This document shows, piece by piece, positions 1 to 10,327 of a DNA stretch of 64,000 nt. This stretch comes from Cryptococcus deneoformans JEC21 (lineage: Eukaryota > Basidiomycota > Tremellomycetes > Tremellales > Cryptococcaceae). Position 1 is the stretch's first letter. The number at the start of each line of letters is the position of its first letter. Below the pieces are notes generated by a model that worked only from the letters and a program-made list of their open reading frames with translations, did no database searches and had not been told where the DNA came from. The position numbers and the translations under genes were made by a program. The stretch lies in assembly GCF_000091045.1 (NCBI RefSeq), contig NC_006693.1:186001-250000 (forward strand). The letters run 5' to 3'.

Positions 1-3000
1 TCCAATCTCGTTGCTAAACGTTCCCTCCAATGCGCCCATCTCTCACTCGTGCTATATCCCTGTGGATTAACAATAGCTCCAAAAGCTTCTTTGGCATATA
101 TCACCCAATCATCTGCCTGAAGCTGGGGTTTGAGAACGGCTGGTGATGTTGATGTTGGGAGTGAAGTAGACGGGCGCTGAAGACGTTTTTGAATCTTTCG
201 ACCTATAGCGATCGTTCGCGCATCCGCATCCGCACCCTGCTCTTCCCTCTCCCCCTCTTCTCCATCCACTTCGATAGAATCGTGATCGGCAGCTGAGAAC
301 ATTGCCGCATGCAAAAAATCGTATACCAGCAGGCTTCCTTCCAGCTCCAACTCCTCGCGCTCCATTCCATCTGTCTTATCTGCCTCGTATTTCACATTTC
401 TTATATCGTTCCCCCGTGCTCTTTCTTTCCCCTTCCCCTTCCTTTTTCCCTTTCCCTTCATATCTTCCCGGCTCTGTGCACTGTCCTCATCCAGAAGTGC
501 AAGTTCCCTCCATAAGGGCCATGGAACCCGCTCTTCAAACGGTTTGCGAATTAGATTCGACAAATATAGCAAAGCGGACGAGATGGTGGGGAAATCTTGC
601 AGGGTTGGGTTGGGTTTGGCCATGGGGATGTTGTCAGAGGTAATGAGGTTCGAGATGTGGGTGTTACTGACAGATGAAGATGACGAAGACGAGGACGTGG
701 ATGCCCCGATCCAATTCCTCTCACCAATCGCCCGTCTCATCGTCCCCTCAGCTTTCGTATGACCATGATGATTGAGATAATCAAGGACAAAAGCGGTCGT
801 CGTCTGGCGAAGGGGGTCGAGTGGGGCGGAGGGTGGGAGCTTCTGACTATTGCTTGAGGTGGGTCCGGGAGCCGTCGTCGACGTTGGGGTTGTAGCCGAA
901 GAAATACGATGGATCGGCGTACCAATCCGACTAGTGTCGATGGACTCTTTCATCTCTGACTCCTTTCCACCCTCACATTTTTCCTCGAATCCCTCCGCTT
1001 GTTCTGCGTTCGTACCCGCAATATCCTGATCATCGACTAGATCAACGACACTACTCACTCTCTTCACCTCCACCCGTCCCACTTCCTTGCTCATTCTCTC
1101 TTTCACCTCTCTGACGTGTGCTTCAATATCGTATTTGAACGGGCCGCACAAGTTGACTGCCACACTCTCTCCTTGAGAACGAAGTCCTACCGCCGGATAT
1201 AAAAGTGTGTCTGTCGATTTGGTGATCACTGGATGACGGTGTGAGGCAAACGGCGACGGCGAGAAGGAAGGGGGAGGAGGAGGGCAGCAAGATGGAAGGG
1301 AGGGGAATGTCTTTGAACCGACTAGTTTCCCGTTCTTGGTGAAAAACAACGTCGAGGTCGTTTGATCCAGCCCGAGTCCGACAATATCACCCTCTATCAT
1401 TTCCATCAAGATCAGCCACATGGCCCTCAAACGACTACGAAACAAAAAGCGGAAAAAAGATGAAAGAAGACCTACCGCCCCAAGTCTCACTGAACCGCTC
1501 ACCCATCCCCTGCCCAGCAAACAACCGCCCATCATCCCCATGCCATCCCCACGACCCTTTACTCCACCCTACGAGTCTGCGCATATTCCTCATCGGTACG
1601 CCCGCATGCCCTCCTGCACCGCCTGTATTCGGGATTGTATTCGCATTCAAGGTCCTGCTTCCACTTCCACTTCCACTTCCACTTGCGTTGACGTTTGCGT
1701 TGGTACTGTCTTTTTGTTCAGGAATGATGACGGGCGTTGGCAATCCAGCGATCCAGCCAACAGAGATGAACCCTTCCTCTCCCTTGGCTAACACTTCTGC
1801 TTCCCAGTAGAAGATACCTACCCCTCTTGGGACAGGGAGGGTGGTCATAAGACTGGTGGCATCACTATCCGTTCGAGTCGGGCGAGGGTGGGAGAAGGTT
1901 ATACGTGGACGGATGATAGGGTATCTAGGGTCCGATGGAGCGATATTTGGGCGCGGAGGTATGTTCTCTGACTCCCTTGCAACCCTCCTCCCACTTCCAG
2001 CCTTGCTCTCGGTTCCGGTCTCGGTCTCGGTGTTCGCTGCAAGGGAAGCAGGCGACAAAGTGGGGGACGGTCGATGGATGTGCGAAGATAGCGTGAGATG
2101 AGCAGAAGAAGGAGGTTGGGGGAAACCTAAATCCAAAGGAAGAAGAGTATCAATCGGAAGAGACGAGTAGGAGAGGTATGGGGGTCTAAAATGCCTTGCT
2201 GGCCCAGTGCGTGGTCGCGATTGCGCTTGTGCTGATGATGAGGCACCAGAAGAGGAAGAAGAGAGCGCCGAACCGGTATTGCCGTTTAAGGAAGACGATG
2301 CAGAGGGTGACGAAGATGCAGATGTTCTAGACCTCTTCCTCGCAGGACTATCCTCACTTAGCCCTCCTTCAGCCCCTTCCCTGCGTCCATCCACATCCAA
2401 ATCCGGACCTGCCGAACGTGCCCTCCTCCCTCTAGAAAGCCTCGAGCTCGAAGCGGAAGTAGAACTGACCAAGACAGGAGGTTCAACGCCAGCTTGAATG
2501 GGACCTAAGTTTGTTGGTGAAAGACCTGCAGCTCGAGACTCGGCGCGAGATGAAGAACGACTGATGTTGAGAGCGTATTCCAATGGCCGAGAGACTCCGT
2601 GCGCTTGCCCTTCCGCAATCGACCCGACGTTGGTGTTGGTGGTGGTGTTGCGGTTGGGGTCCGTGTTGAGATTGTCGTTGATGAGGTCCTGGACATGGGA
2701 ATGGGAATGGGTATGCAATGCCTGCGACCAACGGTTCGAATTCAAAGAATCCAAAACATTCTGAGTAAGGGTACGTACGCTCGGTATCGATGAATTATTT
2801 GGGAGGTTGACCATATGGTCGAGGAAATCAAGATAGTCCCGCCGCCTATTGAACCCTCCTCTCTGTAAGTCCGCTCCTTGGCCTGTTGGTCCATCTGCTT
2901 GTGCTGAACCAAGGCCCGGCCGTCGGAGGGGGAATGATCTCTCATTTCTTGCCCCAGCGCCGCCAGCGCCAACCCCAGCCCCGGACCCACTTGCATGATC

Positions 3001-4352
3001 ACCATCTAAAACTTCCCGCATCCACTCAACTTCGTCCCACAATTCCCTCCCATCCCCTCCATCTTCATACACCCGGTTGCTATCGTCCTCGTCGTCTGTC
3101 AAGGAATGGAGCGAATCGCCGTCTGAGTCGAACAACCTCGGAGGAGACGGAAGAAAGGAGACTATAACATCGTTGTCATCCCCTTCGCCTGCTGCTGTCA
3201 TATTACCACCGCTGTTGCCGTCGCGGTTGATATTGGTGTTGTTGGTGTTGCGTAAGGGAAGGGGATAAATCGGACCAAAATGATTTCTCTGCTGCTCCTG
3301 TCCTTGGGCCATAGGCGTAGACCCCAAAGCATACCGGTTACTTCCATCAGTGATGATAGGTGGACCCCTACGGGCTGCTGACGGCCGATTAAATGGCAGT
3401 GGGGGGTATGCACTTTGGTCATGGCTCTGAGTTTGTGCTCCAGTTTGACTTCGGTTTTGATTTTGATTTGGGCTCTGGTTCTGAGCCGTCGCCGATACAG
3501 AGGTGGAGTCGGAAGAATCAATCATCCGTGAGAGCACTGTGTTGAGGAACAGATAACAGTCAGTTTTCCTTTCTTTTGGGAGAATGGGAGTTGCGGACTG
3601 AGGATTGTTCTGTGTTGATCTGACTTACAACCTGAGACACTGGGCCGATCATCATTCTCTCTCATAATCATTCCCACATTTCTCCCATTCCCGTCTCTAA
3701 TAGGATGATTGAAATCATAATGACGAACATGCGGCAATCCGTTAATGCCGATACGCGACGTCGATCTCGATGCTGGCGCTTGGCTTGATCCTGGCGCTGA
3801 TGCCCATGCCGGGGAGGAAGTAGCAGGTGCCGGAGACGAAGCCTGGACATTCCTTAGCATCTCCCGAAGGGTGAATGGGGCAGAAGGATTATTTGTTTGT
3901 GAATTCGTGTCCGCGAGTGCGTCTGAGTGTGCGCTTGAGCTGCTGGTGGCGCTAATATTGGCGTTGATGCTTGTGTTGCCATCGACCCTACCACTCGCAT
4001 TGCCCATACCACCATCCATATCTCGCTGGTTTCCGTTGCCGCTGCTTTCCATTATTCTGTCGCGCCAAGGATGTATATTCTCCCTCCAGGGATGTACCCT
4101 CTCTCTCCCTGACAAACTTTCTCCAGAATATCTTTCCTCCGTGTCTCTCTCTACAGAGGACGCTCCCGTTGTATTCGTATCCGTATTCGTAAGGGCGGAC
4201 GGATCCGTGTTTGTGTTTATATTTGTGTTTGCGTTTGTATTTGTATTCCGTCTGACAACAGCAGCGTAAGATGCGGATCTAGATTCTACAGGCGAGAACG
4301 TAGGTCTGAGAGGCGGGAATGGATCGATCGGTGGATTTTCTGGCGGGGGCAT
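1..4352 (-). CDS. RanBPM/Gid1-like SPRY-LisH-CTLH protein (3' end off window)
   Basis: Exons read 3629-4352, 1476-3536 and <1-1393 on the minus strand; all phases agree and the frame stays open to base 1, so about 1,390 residues lie in the window. The first ~750 residues are disordered, with Asn/Thr runs (for example NTNANTNINTNTD) and Ser-rich tracts. A SPRY domain follows, around residues 780-950 (GVGIFYWEAEV, LVGWSKGSWGWHGDDG, GDIVGLGLDQTTSTLFFTKN), and is split by intron 2. Near residue 1130 is a LisH motif (FVLDYLNHHGHTKAEGTMRR), and the C-terminal part fits the CTLH/CRA region (KEAFGAIVNPQGY near the edge). This order is that of RanBP9/10 and yeast Gid1/Vid30, the scaffold of the GID/CTLH ubiquitin ligase. 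The fungal protein is unusually long because of its low-complexity N-terminus. The family call is firm; orthology to Gid1 is inferred. Confidence 0.85.
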
Positions 4353-4708
4353 GCGAGTAATCGCTGTGGGTGCTGTTGGCTGTATTATGTGAGAGGAGAA
4401 GCGGTCTGTCGTCGCAGTCGTTGTTGCAGAGGCAAGAAGAGGATCAGAACGAACAGAAGGGTCAAGAGGTATTTGTTATGTGGATATTGCACAAAAGAAC
4501 ATCCAGGCGGAGGCGGGGCAGATTTGTCCCACGCTCGTCTCCCCTCGGAAGCAATTACGATACCACGTGGCTCGCTTACGTCATGTGATTTAGCATGAAA
4601 TCGACTACTGACTGCTCTTCTGTTCGTCGGTCTTCAGGCTTGTACATCTGTTAACCATACCCTTTTTCTTTCCTCGCCAGTGCATTACGCCCCGTTCAGA
4701 CAATTCTC
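4353..4708. promoter_or_regulatory. Upstream region of the RanBPM-like gene
   Basis: Spacer between the start codon at 4352 (minus strand) and the helicase relic. It should hold the promoter and 5' UTR. I see no recognisable binding site; short open frames on the plus strand have no coding character. Confidence 0.4.
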
Positions 4709-5676
4709 GTGGTAAGACCTACATCGATTATGGCAACTCGCAACTTCACTCCTTCAAAATTCACCGCGACATTGGCCAGAGATTGCTAGTCCCGTCTCAA
4801 TCCTCTTTTCATCGCGCTTTATCCGTCATCTAAACGAAAGCAGCCGATAAATCCGCTCGCATTCTCTTCGGAGATCCAGATGAAGACACAGTCGAGGTCG
4901 TTCAGTTCCGCTCTCAAAATGAGGAGAATCGAAATCTTTTAAAAGTATGCCCTGTTGGGCGCTGCACAAATCATCTCTAGCGACAGAGAGGATGCACATG
5001 CACATAGTGCTTGATAAACTGAATCATTATTCTACGCTAGGCTGCCATATTTGACCTATATCAGATTATTCGGTTAAGGACATTGCCCCCCAAAAGACTA
5101 CCATCTTCATCGATGTCTGGGTAGGTTTCTTTTGACATCAGATATCATCGTAAAAGCTCTGATTGCTTGGCCCCGCCTCTGTGCAACATCTGTCCATGTA
5201 CAGAAGCTCAGTCTCTCGGCTCTATATCTCGCGAAGTGATCAGTTGGTTACAACGATCCCATTCACGCTGGCACAGAATGAACAAGGCAGGATTGTCTTT
5301 GGTTCCCATCACCTCAGCGAACTGTGAATGGAAATCCCAGGGAGTTGCATGTAGTCGCACCCAAATATCCCTAGTGTGTGCTGTCCACTACCGCAAACAG
5401 ATTCGACCCAAGGGAATAGCGCTTCGACTTTGCTCGACGTCAACTCAGCTCAAGCGGGATTCAGACCCCGGTGATCAGGCGCTATTCTCTCCAGCCGGAA
5501 GATGAAGAGGCCAATCGTAGTGTTTTGCAAGAGGAGAAGAGGGTTGAACAGGACATTGTCAAGTTCAGGGAGGGCGGTTACCGAGCCGCTGTGTCCACAG
5601 CCATCCTCAATGCTGGGGTAGATTTGCCTTTGGTTGAGGTCGTTCTCCACCTCGACGCACCATCAACCCCTACAGT
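4709..5676 (+). pseudogene. Decayed RecQ/telomere-linked-type helicase relic
   Basis: Scattered, frame-broken pieces read as one helicase-like protein on the plus strand. Near 4710-4930 a frame gives TYIDYGNSQLHSFKIHRDIG and then ARILFGDPDEDTVEVVQFRS, interrupted by a stop. Around 5210-5430 there are degenerate pieces with several stops. The clearest part, 5471-5676, is open and matches the C-terminal lobe of superfamily-2 helicases: YRAAVSTAILNAGVDLPLVE then VVLHLDAPSTP, equivalent to motif V (T-x-A-F/L-G-x-G-x-D) and the strand after it. Similar helicases are carried near telomeres and in mobile elements of fungi, including Cryptococcus. No full-length frame exists, so I call it a relic. 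The family is inferred from motif V and the flanking pattern only. Confidence 0.5.
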
Positions 5677-6537
5677 CTATGGATGACTACCTCGTGCACT
5701 ACCATCCGAAGCTCCGACTCTTAAGTGGGTGGGTTTGAGAAAATGGAGAAAAGGATTGGTGTGGAGTTGGTAAAGGTAAGGGCTAGGACGCTGGTCCTGT
5801 AGAGGAAGAGGAGTTAGCAGCGAGGAGAGCGGAGGTTGGATCATTTTTTGACTCTTCACGTTCTGGGTGAGTCTTTTTTTGGCATCAGGCATCATACTAG
5901 CTCTGCTTGAGCCGTAGCGCACAGGGAGCTTACAACTGCAATTTATAGTTGTGTTTATTGTGCAACCAGCGATTGCCACTATATCTGGTACGATGCCGTT
6001 TCCATGGGAAGAATGTTTCGGTCTGTCTGGCGGTTGCTAGGAAAACCGAAGGAGGGACAAAGTGATGTAAGAAACGAGCGTAGTGCCGGTGTTTTTGGTA
6101 ATCTCCCACTTGTTTTATAGCTATGCATAATGGTAATTCACCATTGACCATTGTTGTTTCAATCTTGTAGTCCCCCTTTTTCACTCTTTTTCCCATGTCA
6201 TGCATGTACGACACGTACCAAACTATCCTCCCCTCCCCAACTTTAGCTTCAACGCCAAAACACTAGACCGCCAAGAGCAAAGCGAAAGCGAAAGCAAAAG
6301 GGAAAGAATCCAAACCAAAAAAAAATAACGGAAAAGGAAAAAAAAAGGAAAAAGAAACAAAGCGTCGATAAAACGATTAAAGATTGCTGGAGGAGGTATT
6401 TAAAATAATAAAAAAGTCCACAGATACAATACAATATGGTATATTGATCGCGGTATCGATCTCCGGTTTCATCTCCAAGTTTTCATCTCGGCTTTCTTTT
6501 TTGTACCCCCCATTTCGCCAGTCTTGCTTGTTTTCTT
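5677..6537. other. Intergenic region with no recognised gene
   Basis: Lies between the helicase relic and the 3' end of the retropepsin-like gene. It includes A-rich tracts near 6290-6360 that probably belong to the 3' flank of the minus-strand neighbour. Open frames here are short and show no domain. Confidence 0.4.
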
Positions 6538-8299
6538 TCAAGTGATGGTGATGATATCCCCCTTTTCATCCTTGAGGACCACTACATCACACGCGATCGG
6601 TTCGCCTGTATCCATATAAGTGAGGATGGTCTGGTCGAGGGGATCGATCCTGTTTTTTTTTTTTTTTTTTTTTTTGAGGGGAATGGCCATGTCAGCGGGG
6701 GTTGGAAGAAAAGACCGAAAGATGAGAAGAATGAACACCCACTTTACACCCATCTTTTCAATCCACGCCCTTCCCAGAATCACATCAAACTTGTTCTCCT
6801 CCGTCACATACGCCTTGTGGGCCGATGTCCTTGACCCGATGGTCAACGTGATCGGCCCGGGAAGGGGCAAGATACCGGCGTAGGCGAAACCGCCGTTGGC
6901 GGCTCCGAATTTTTTGGGGAGGAAGCCGTGTTTGATGGCGAATTGGCGGGAGAGGTAGATCTGGCGATGGCCGGATTTGAGGAGCATTCGCACTGAGTTA
7001 TGTTGGTTTTCTGTCAGCAAATTTTCCCCAAGAGGCCGAAGAGGGAGGTTGCTTGGCGGGGAACAGGAAAAAAGAAAGGAGCTTACCGTTAGGCACATCG
7101 CCAACTTTTCCTATCACAGTCCTCACCCCGTTATTCCCATGAAACTCGTGCCATTCTCTCCTTTTCACATCTCCCAGAGGTTCCGCATCGGGATCACCGT
7201 ACTTTGATTTTCGGGAGACTGTCGAATAGACGCTTCGAGCTCTGGATTTCGGTCTGTCTGCGGCACCGCCTGCGACGTAGGCTGAGGCAGGGTAGCTCTG
7301 CCCGGGGGCGGAGGCGGAGGAAGCACCGTCGCGATCGGCGGGGTTGGCGGGAAGGTCGGAAGTGTAAGGAGGAACGGGAGAAGCGAGGTGGTATTCACCT
7401 TCCAATTTCTTCTTGGGCGCTGGTGCGAGGAAGGCGGTACCCTCTGAAAGCGTTTCGTCCTCGAGTCCGTGCCGCACAAAACCGGTATCGGAACCAGTAC
7501 CGGCACTAAGGTTCTGAGCGTTGGCGCGGGTGTTGCTGTCCAACACCGACTTGGCTCGCGCCTTTTCCGCTTGGGACTTGCTCTTTGCCTTGGTCTTGGC
7601 CTTGGGGGTAGTGGCAGCCGCAGCGGGGGTGGTGCTGGTAGCGGCGGTGGTCTTGGCGGTGGGAGAGGTGGCGTACGCAGGGGGGAGGACGTCCCCATCG
7701 TTGCTTTCATTCTGGCTCAAAGTCTGGTTCGTCCCGTTCATCCCGGTCGACTTGGTCGCCCGCGCCTGAGACGGCGCTTTACCCAGCGCTTTCCCCCGAG
7801 TCTGGCTCTGGCTCTGGATGTATGAATGACCGCTGGCATCACCACCAGACGGGTGGGTGAGATGGAGGGTGACTGATGGTGTCGAGGAGGGCGGGTACCG
7901 CGAAAGGAGAATGTGGAGATCTTCATCTGTTTATATTGAATCACATCGAGTCAGCTATGCCCTTTTCCAAGCGAACACGACCAGGGAAGAGAATCGGATG
8001 GCGGGACAGCGGGAAAGGCTCGATACGTACCGTCGTCCAAACTCCATCTCGATCCCTTGTACTCGTAAACCAATCCCGTCTTGGACTTGTCCTCTTCCTT
8101 TAGACCCGCTTTGGTATATATCCGATCGAAAAGTTTTTGGTGGGGTTCGTCCTCTATTCATGTGTATAGTCGATGCAATGGAGGTGAAGAAAAGGTCAGC
8201 TTGCACTCGAGTATGCTGCTGCGAGGAGTCAGGGCAGGACATACCTTTGTGTATGAGGGCAAACGTCTTTGAAGGGGTATGCACGTTGTAGATGAACAT
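6538..8299 (-). CDS. Beta-grasp (PB1/ubiquitin-like) plus retropepsin-like protein, catalytic Asp missing
   Basis: Five exons on the minus strand: 8245-8299, 8031-8153, 7087-7926, 6743-6992 and 6538-6649; phases agree and give 459 residues. Residues 1-85 look like a beta-grasp domain (PB1 or ubiquitin-like), with DEPHQKLFDRIYTKAGL, a basic/aromatic middle and DDDEDLHILLSRYPPSSTPS, an acidic OPCA-like loop. A long Ala/Lys/Ser-rich linker follows. The C-terminal 130 residues match the retroviral-type aspartic protease fold: RQIYLSRQFAIKHGFLP, a G-rich flap region, KFDVILGRAWIEKMGVKIDP and a final strand. In active enzymes the first strand ends D-S/T-G; here the aligned triplet is K-S-G (LLKSGHRQIYLS). 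The order resembles Ddi1 (Ubl plus retropepsin), but no specific Ddi1 signature was seen. It is probably a non-proteolytic scaffold derived from such a protease. It shares a 403-bp divergent promoter with the NIPSNAP gene. Confidence 0.72.
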
Positions 8300-8702
8300 T
8301 CCGGCTGAGGCGCGAGGTCACGATAGCTGAAGCAGAGAAGTCGGGAGTATCGCAGAGAAGTGGATGTATCGCAGCGATGGGCCGGGTTGGGAGCGAATAG
8401 TCAAGTTGCGAGGATTATTGGGCAGGTAGCTGAAAACGAGTGCCGCTTTGGGACAAGTGGGTGTAATCAAACGACGTCATATCCCGCAGACCAAGTACGT
8501 AATAATTGGTGGGCAAGGCGCGCGCTGTCCGAAAGGGGGAATCGGCGCCAGGCGCGCGTGACCCGTAATAAGGTGCGCGGTGTGATGTCCGGGTATCGCC
8601 GCGCGGACCGGTGGAGGGCGGGGCCCCACGGTGAGACGGCGCAACGTGACCGCTAGATCAGGCTCGCACCGTTCTTCTCTTCTCCATCTCCAGCGCTGCA
8701 CA
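8300..8702. promoter_or_regulatory. Divergent promoter between the retropepsin-like gene and the NIPSNAP gene
   Basis: 403 bp separate the two start codons (8299 minus, 8703 plus). The half next to NIPSNAP is GC-rich (8510-8640, many CGCG words). No TATA box or defined factor site could be assigned. Confidence 0.5.
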
Positions 8703-9997
8703 ATGCCATTCCTCCGCCCAGCCCTCCGCGCCCGCCCTCTCGCCGCCCTCCCCAGAGCCGCCCCCCCCGCTGCCCTCCACACCGCCCGCCCGCGCCTCCA
8801 CCCCGCCGGCAGCAAGCCCCCTGCCCCCGGCGGCGGGGAGCGCGCCCCCCTTTCCCCGGAGGACGACCCGAAGCAAGGCGGGAAAGGGTTCCTTGGTGTG
8901 AGTCTCTCATCCGTATCCGTCAAAAGGCAGACAGCCCTGACGTCACTCCCCCCACCCCGCACAGGCCCTCTTCTACGGATCCAAAGAAGCCAAGGCTGAA
9001 GGCCTCATCGACCCCGACCCCAGCAAACAGGCGCACTCCACCATCATCGGCCGGGGCAAGTACGTGCACGAAAAGATCACCCACGCCGTCGTCCCCGCCC
9101 ACCGGGCCCAGTACCTCGCGTCCGCCGAAAAGTACTTTACCTCCATGGTGCAGAGGAATGGCGAGCTCGGCGGCGTCAAGCTGATGGGCAGCTGGGAGAG
9201 TATCGTAGGCGATGTCGGCAGTTTTACCCATCTGTTGGAGTATGAAGGCTACAAGGGATTCGACGCCACCCGCCGAGCTATCGCCGCAGACAAGGAGATG
9301 TCGTCCCTCCAATCTGACATGCTCCCACACCTGATCTCGCGCCAAAGTCAACTCCTTTCCGAATTCTCCTTTTGGCCCTCGTCCCCGCCTCATGATTCTG
9401 GGTACCCTGATGGAGGGATTTTCGAGATGAGGAGTTATTTGTTACAGCCAGGCAAGCTGTTGGAGTGGGAGTACGCTTGGCGGAAAGGGCTGGAGGCGAG
9501 AAAGAGGTTTGTTGTGAGTGTTTCTTTTCTTTTCTTTTTTCCCTGCTTCCTCTGTGTACTTGGAAAACAATAATCTCCCAACTTGCACTCATCTCCACCA
9601 TCGTAGCAACCGGTAGGAGCATTCTTCTCCCAAGCGGGGCAATTACACGAAGTACATCATATTTGGCAATACCCGTGAGCCCTTTAGTCCTTCCCTCCCA
9701 TTGCGCCTTCTCACCCGATAAAACAATCCCTGCTGCGCAAACCCTAACACTGGTGAAAAAAATAGGGATATGGAAACACGTAAACGTACAAGAGACCAAG
9801 CTTGGTCTGTAGGCAGTTGGGCCGATACCGTCCGTGACGTAAGTCTTTCATTTTCTCATCTTTCCCACTTTTTCCTCCCTACCCGAATGACAACCAAATA
9901 ACCAACCAACCCCGCAAAAAAAATACAGACCGTCAAACTTGCCTATGGTATGAAATCTACCATCATGGTCCCTTGTTCCTGGAGTCCTATCCGATAG
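8703..9997 (+). CDS. NIPSNAP-family mitochondrial protein
   Basis: Five exons: 8703-8897, 8965-9513, 9607-9674, 9766-9838 and 9929-9997, giving 317 residues. The first ~45 residues are rich in Arg, Ala and Pro with no acidic residues, a typical mitochondrial presequence. The body carries the two NIPSNAP repeats: GSWESIVGDVGSFTHLLEYE in the first half and GGIFEMRSYLLQPGKLLEWE, then VGAFFSQAGQLHEVHHIWQY in the second. The C-terminus has the conserved end of the family (ETRKRTREQAW..., then MVPCSWSPIR). NIPSNAP proteins are mitochondrial and have been linked to vesicle traffic and mitophagy signalling in animals; their biochemical role in fungi is not settled. The start was chosen because it opens the presequence and lies just upstream of an intact frame. 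Confidence 0.9.
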
Positions 9998-10327
9998 GAC
10001 TGAATGGTTGAATGAAGAGGGATGGAGGGAGGAAAGTAAATGCCTGCATCCATAAACCCGGAATTCGAAATGGAGGTTGAAGATTAAAGATGAAGATGAA
10101 GCAGTTAAACATGCACGTCATATATATATATACATGTATCCTTTTTCGACGACCGACTTGATGTTAAAAATTGACTTGGCTTGACGTGACATGAATAACA
10201 ACTGATAACTATGCATAAATGCGTCTTCTTTTGATCCAACTATCTTCATCCATAACCCCTCCTATACCTATACCCAAACCCGAATCTACATCGCAATCGC
10301 CCCGCGCCGCGCCGCCGCGGAAGACTA
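9998..10327. other. Convergent 3' spacer between NIPSNAP and ARS2
   Basis: Tail-to-tail spacer of 330 bp with an alternating TA tract at about 10120-10132. It probably contains both 3' ends. No gene seen. Confidence 0.5.
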
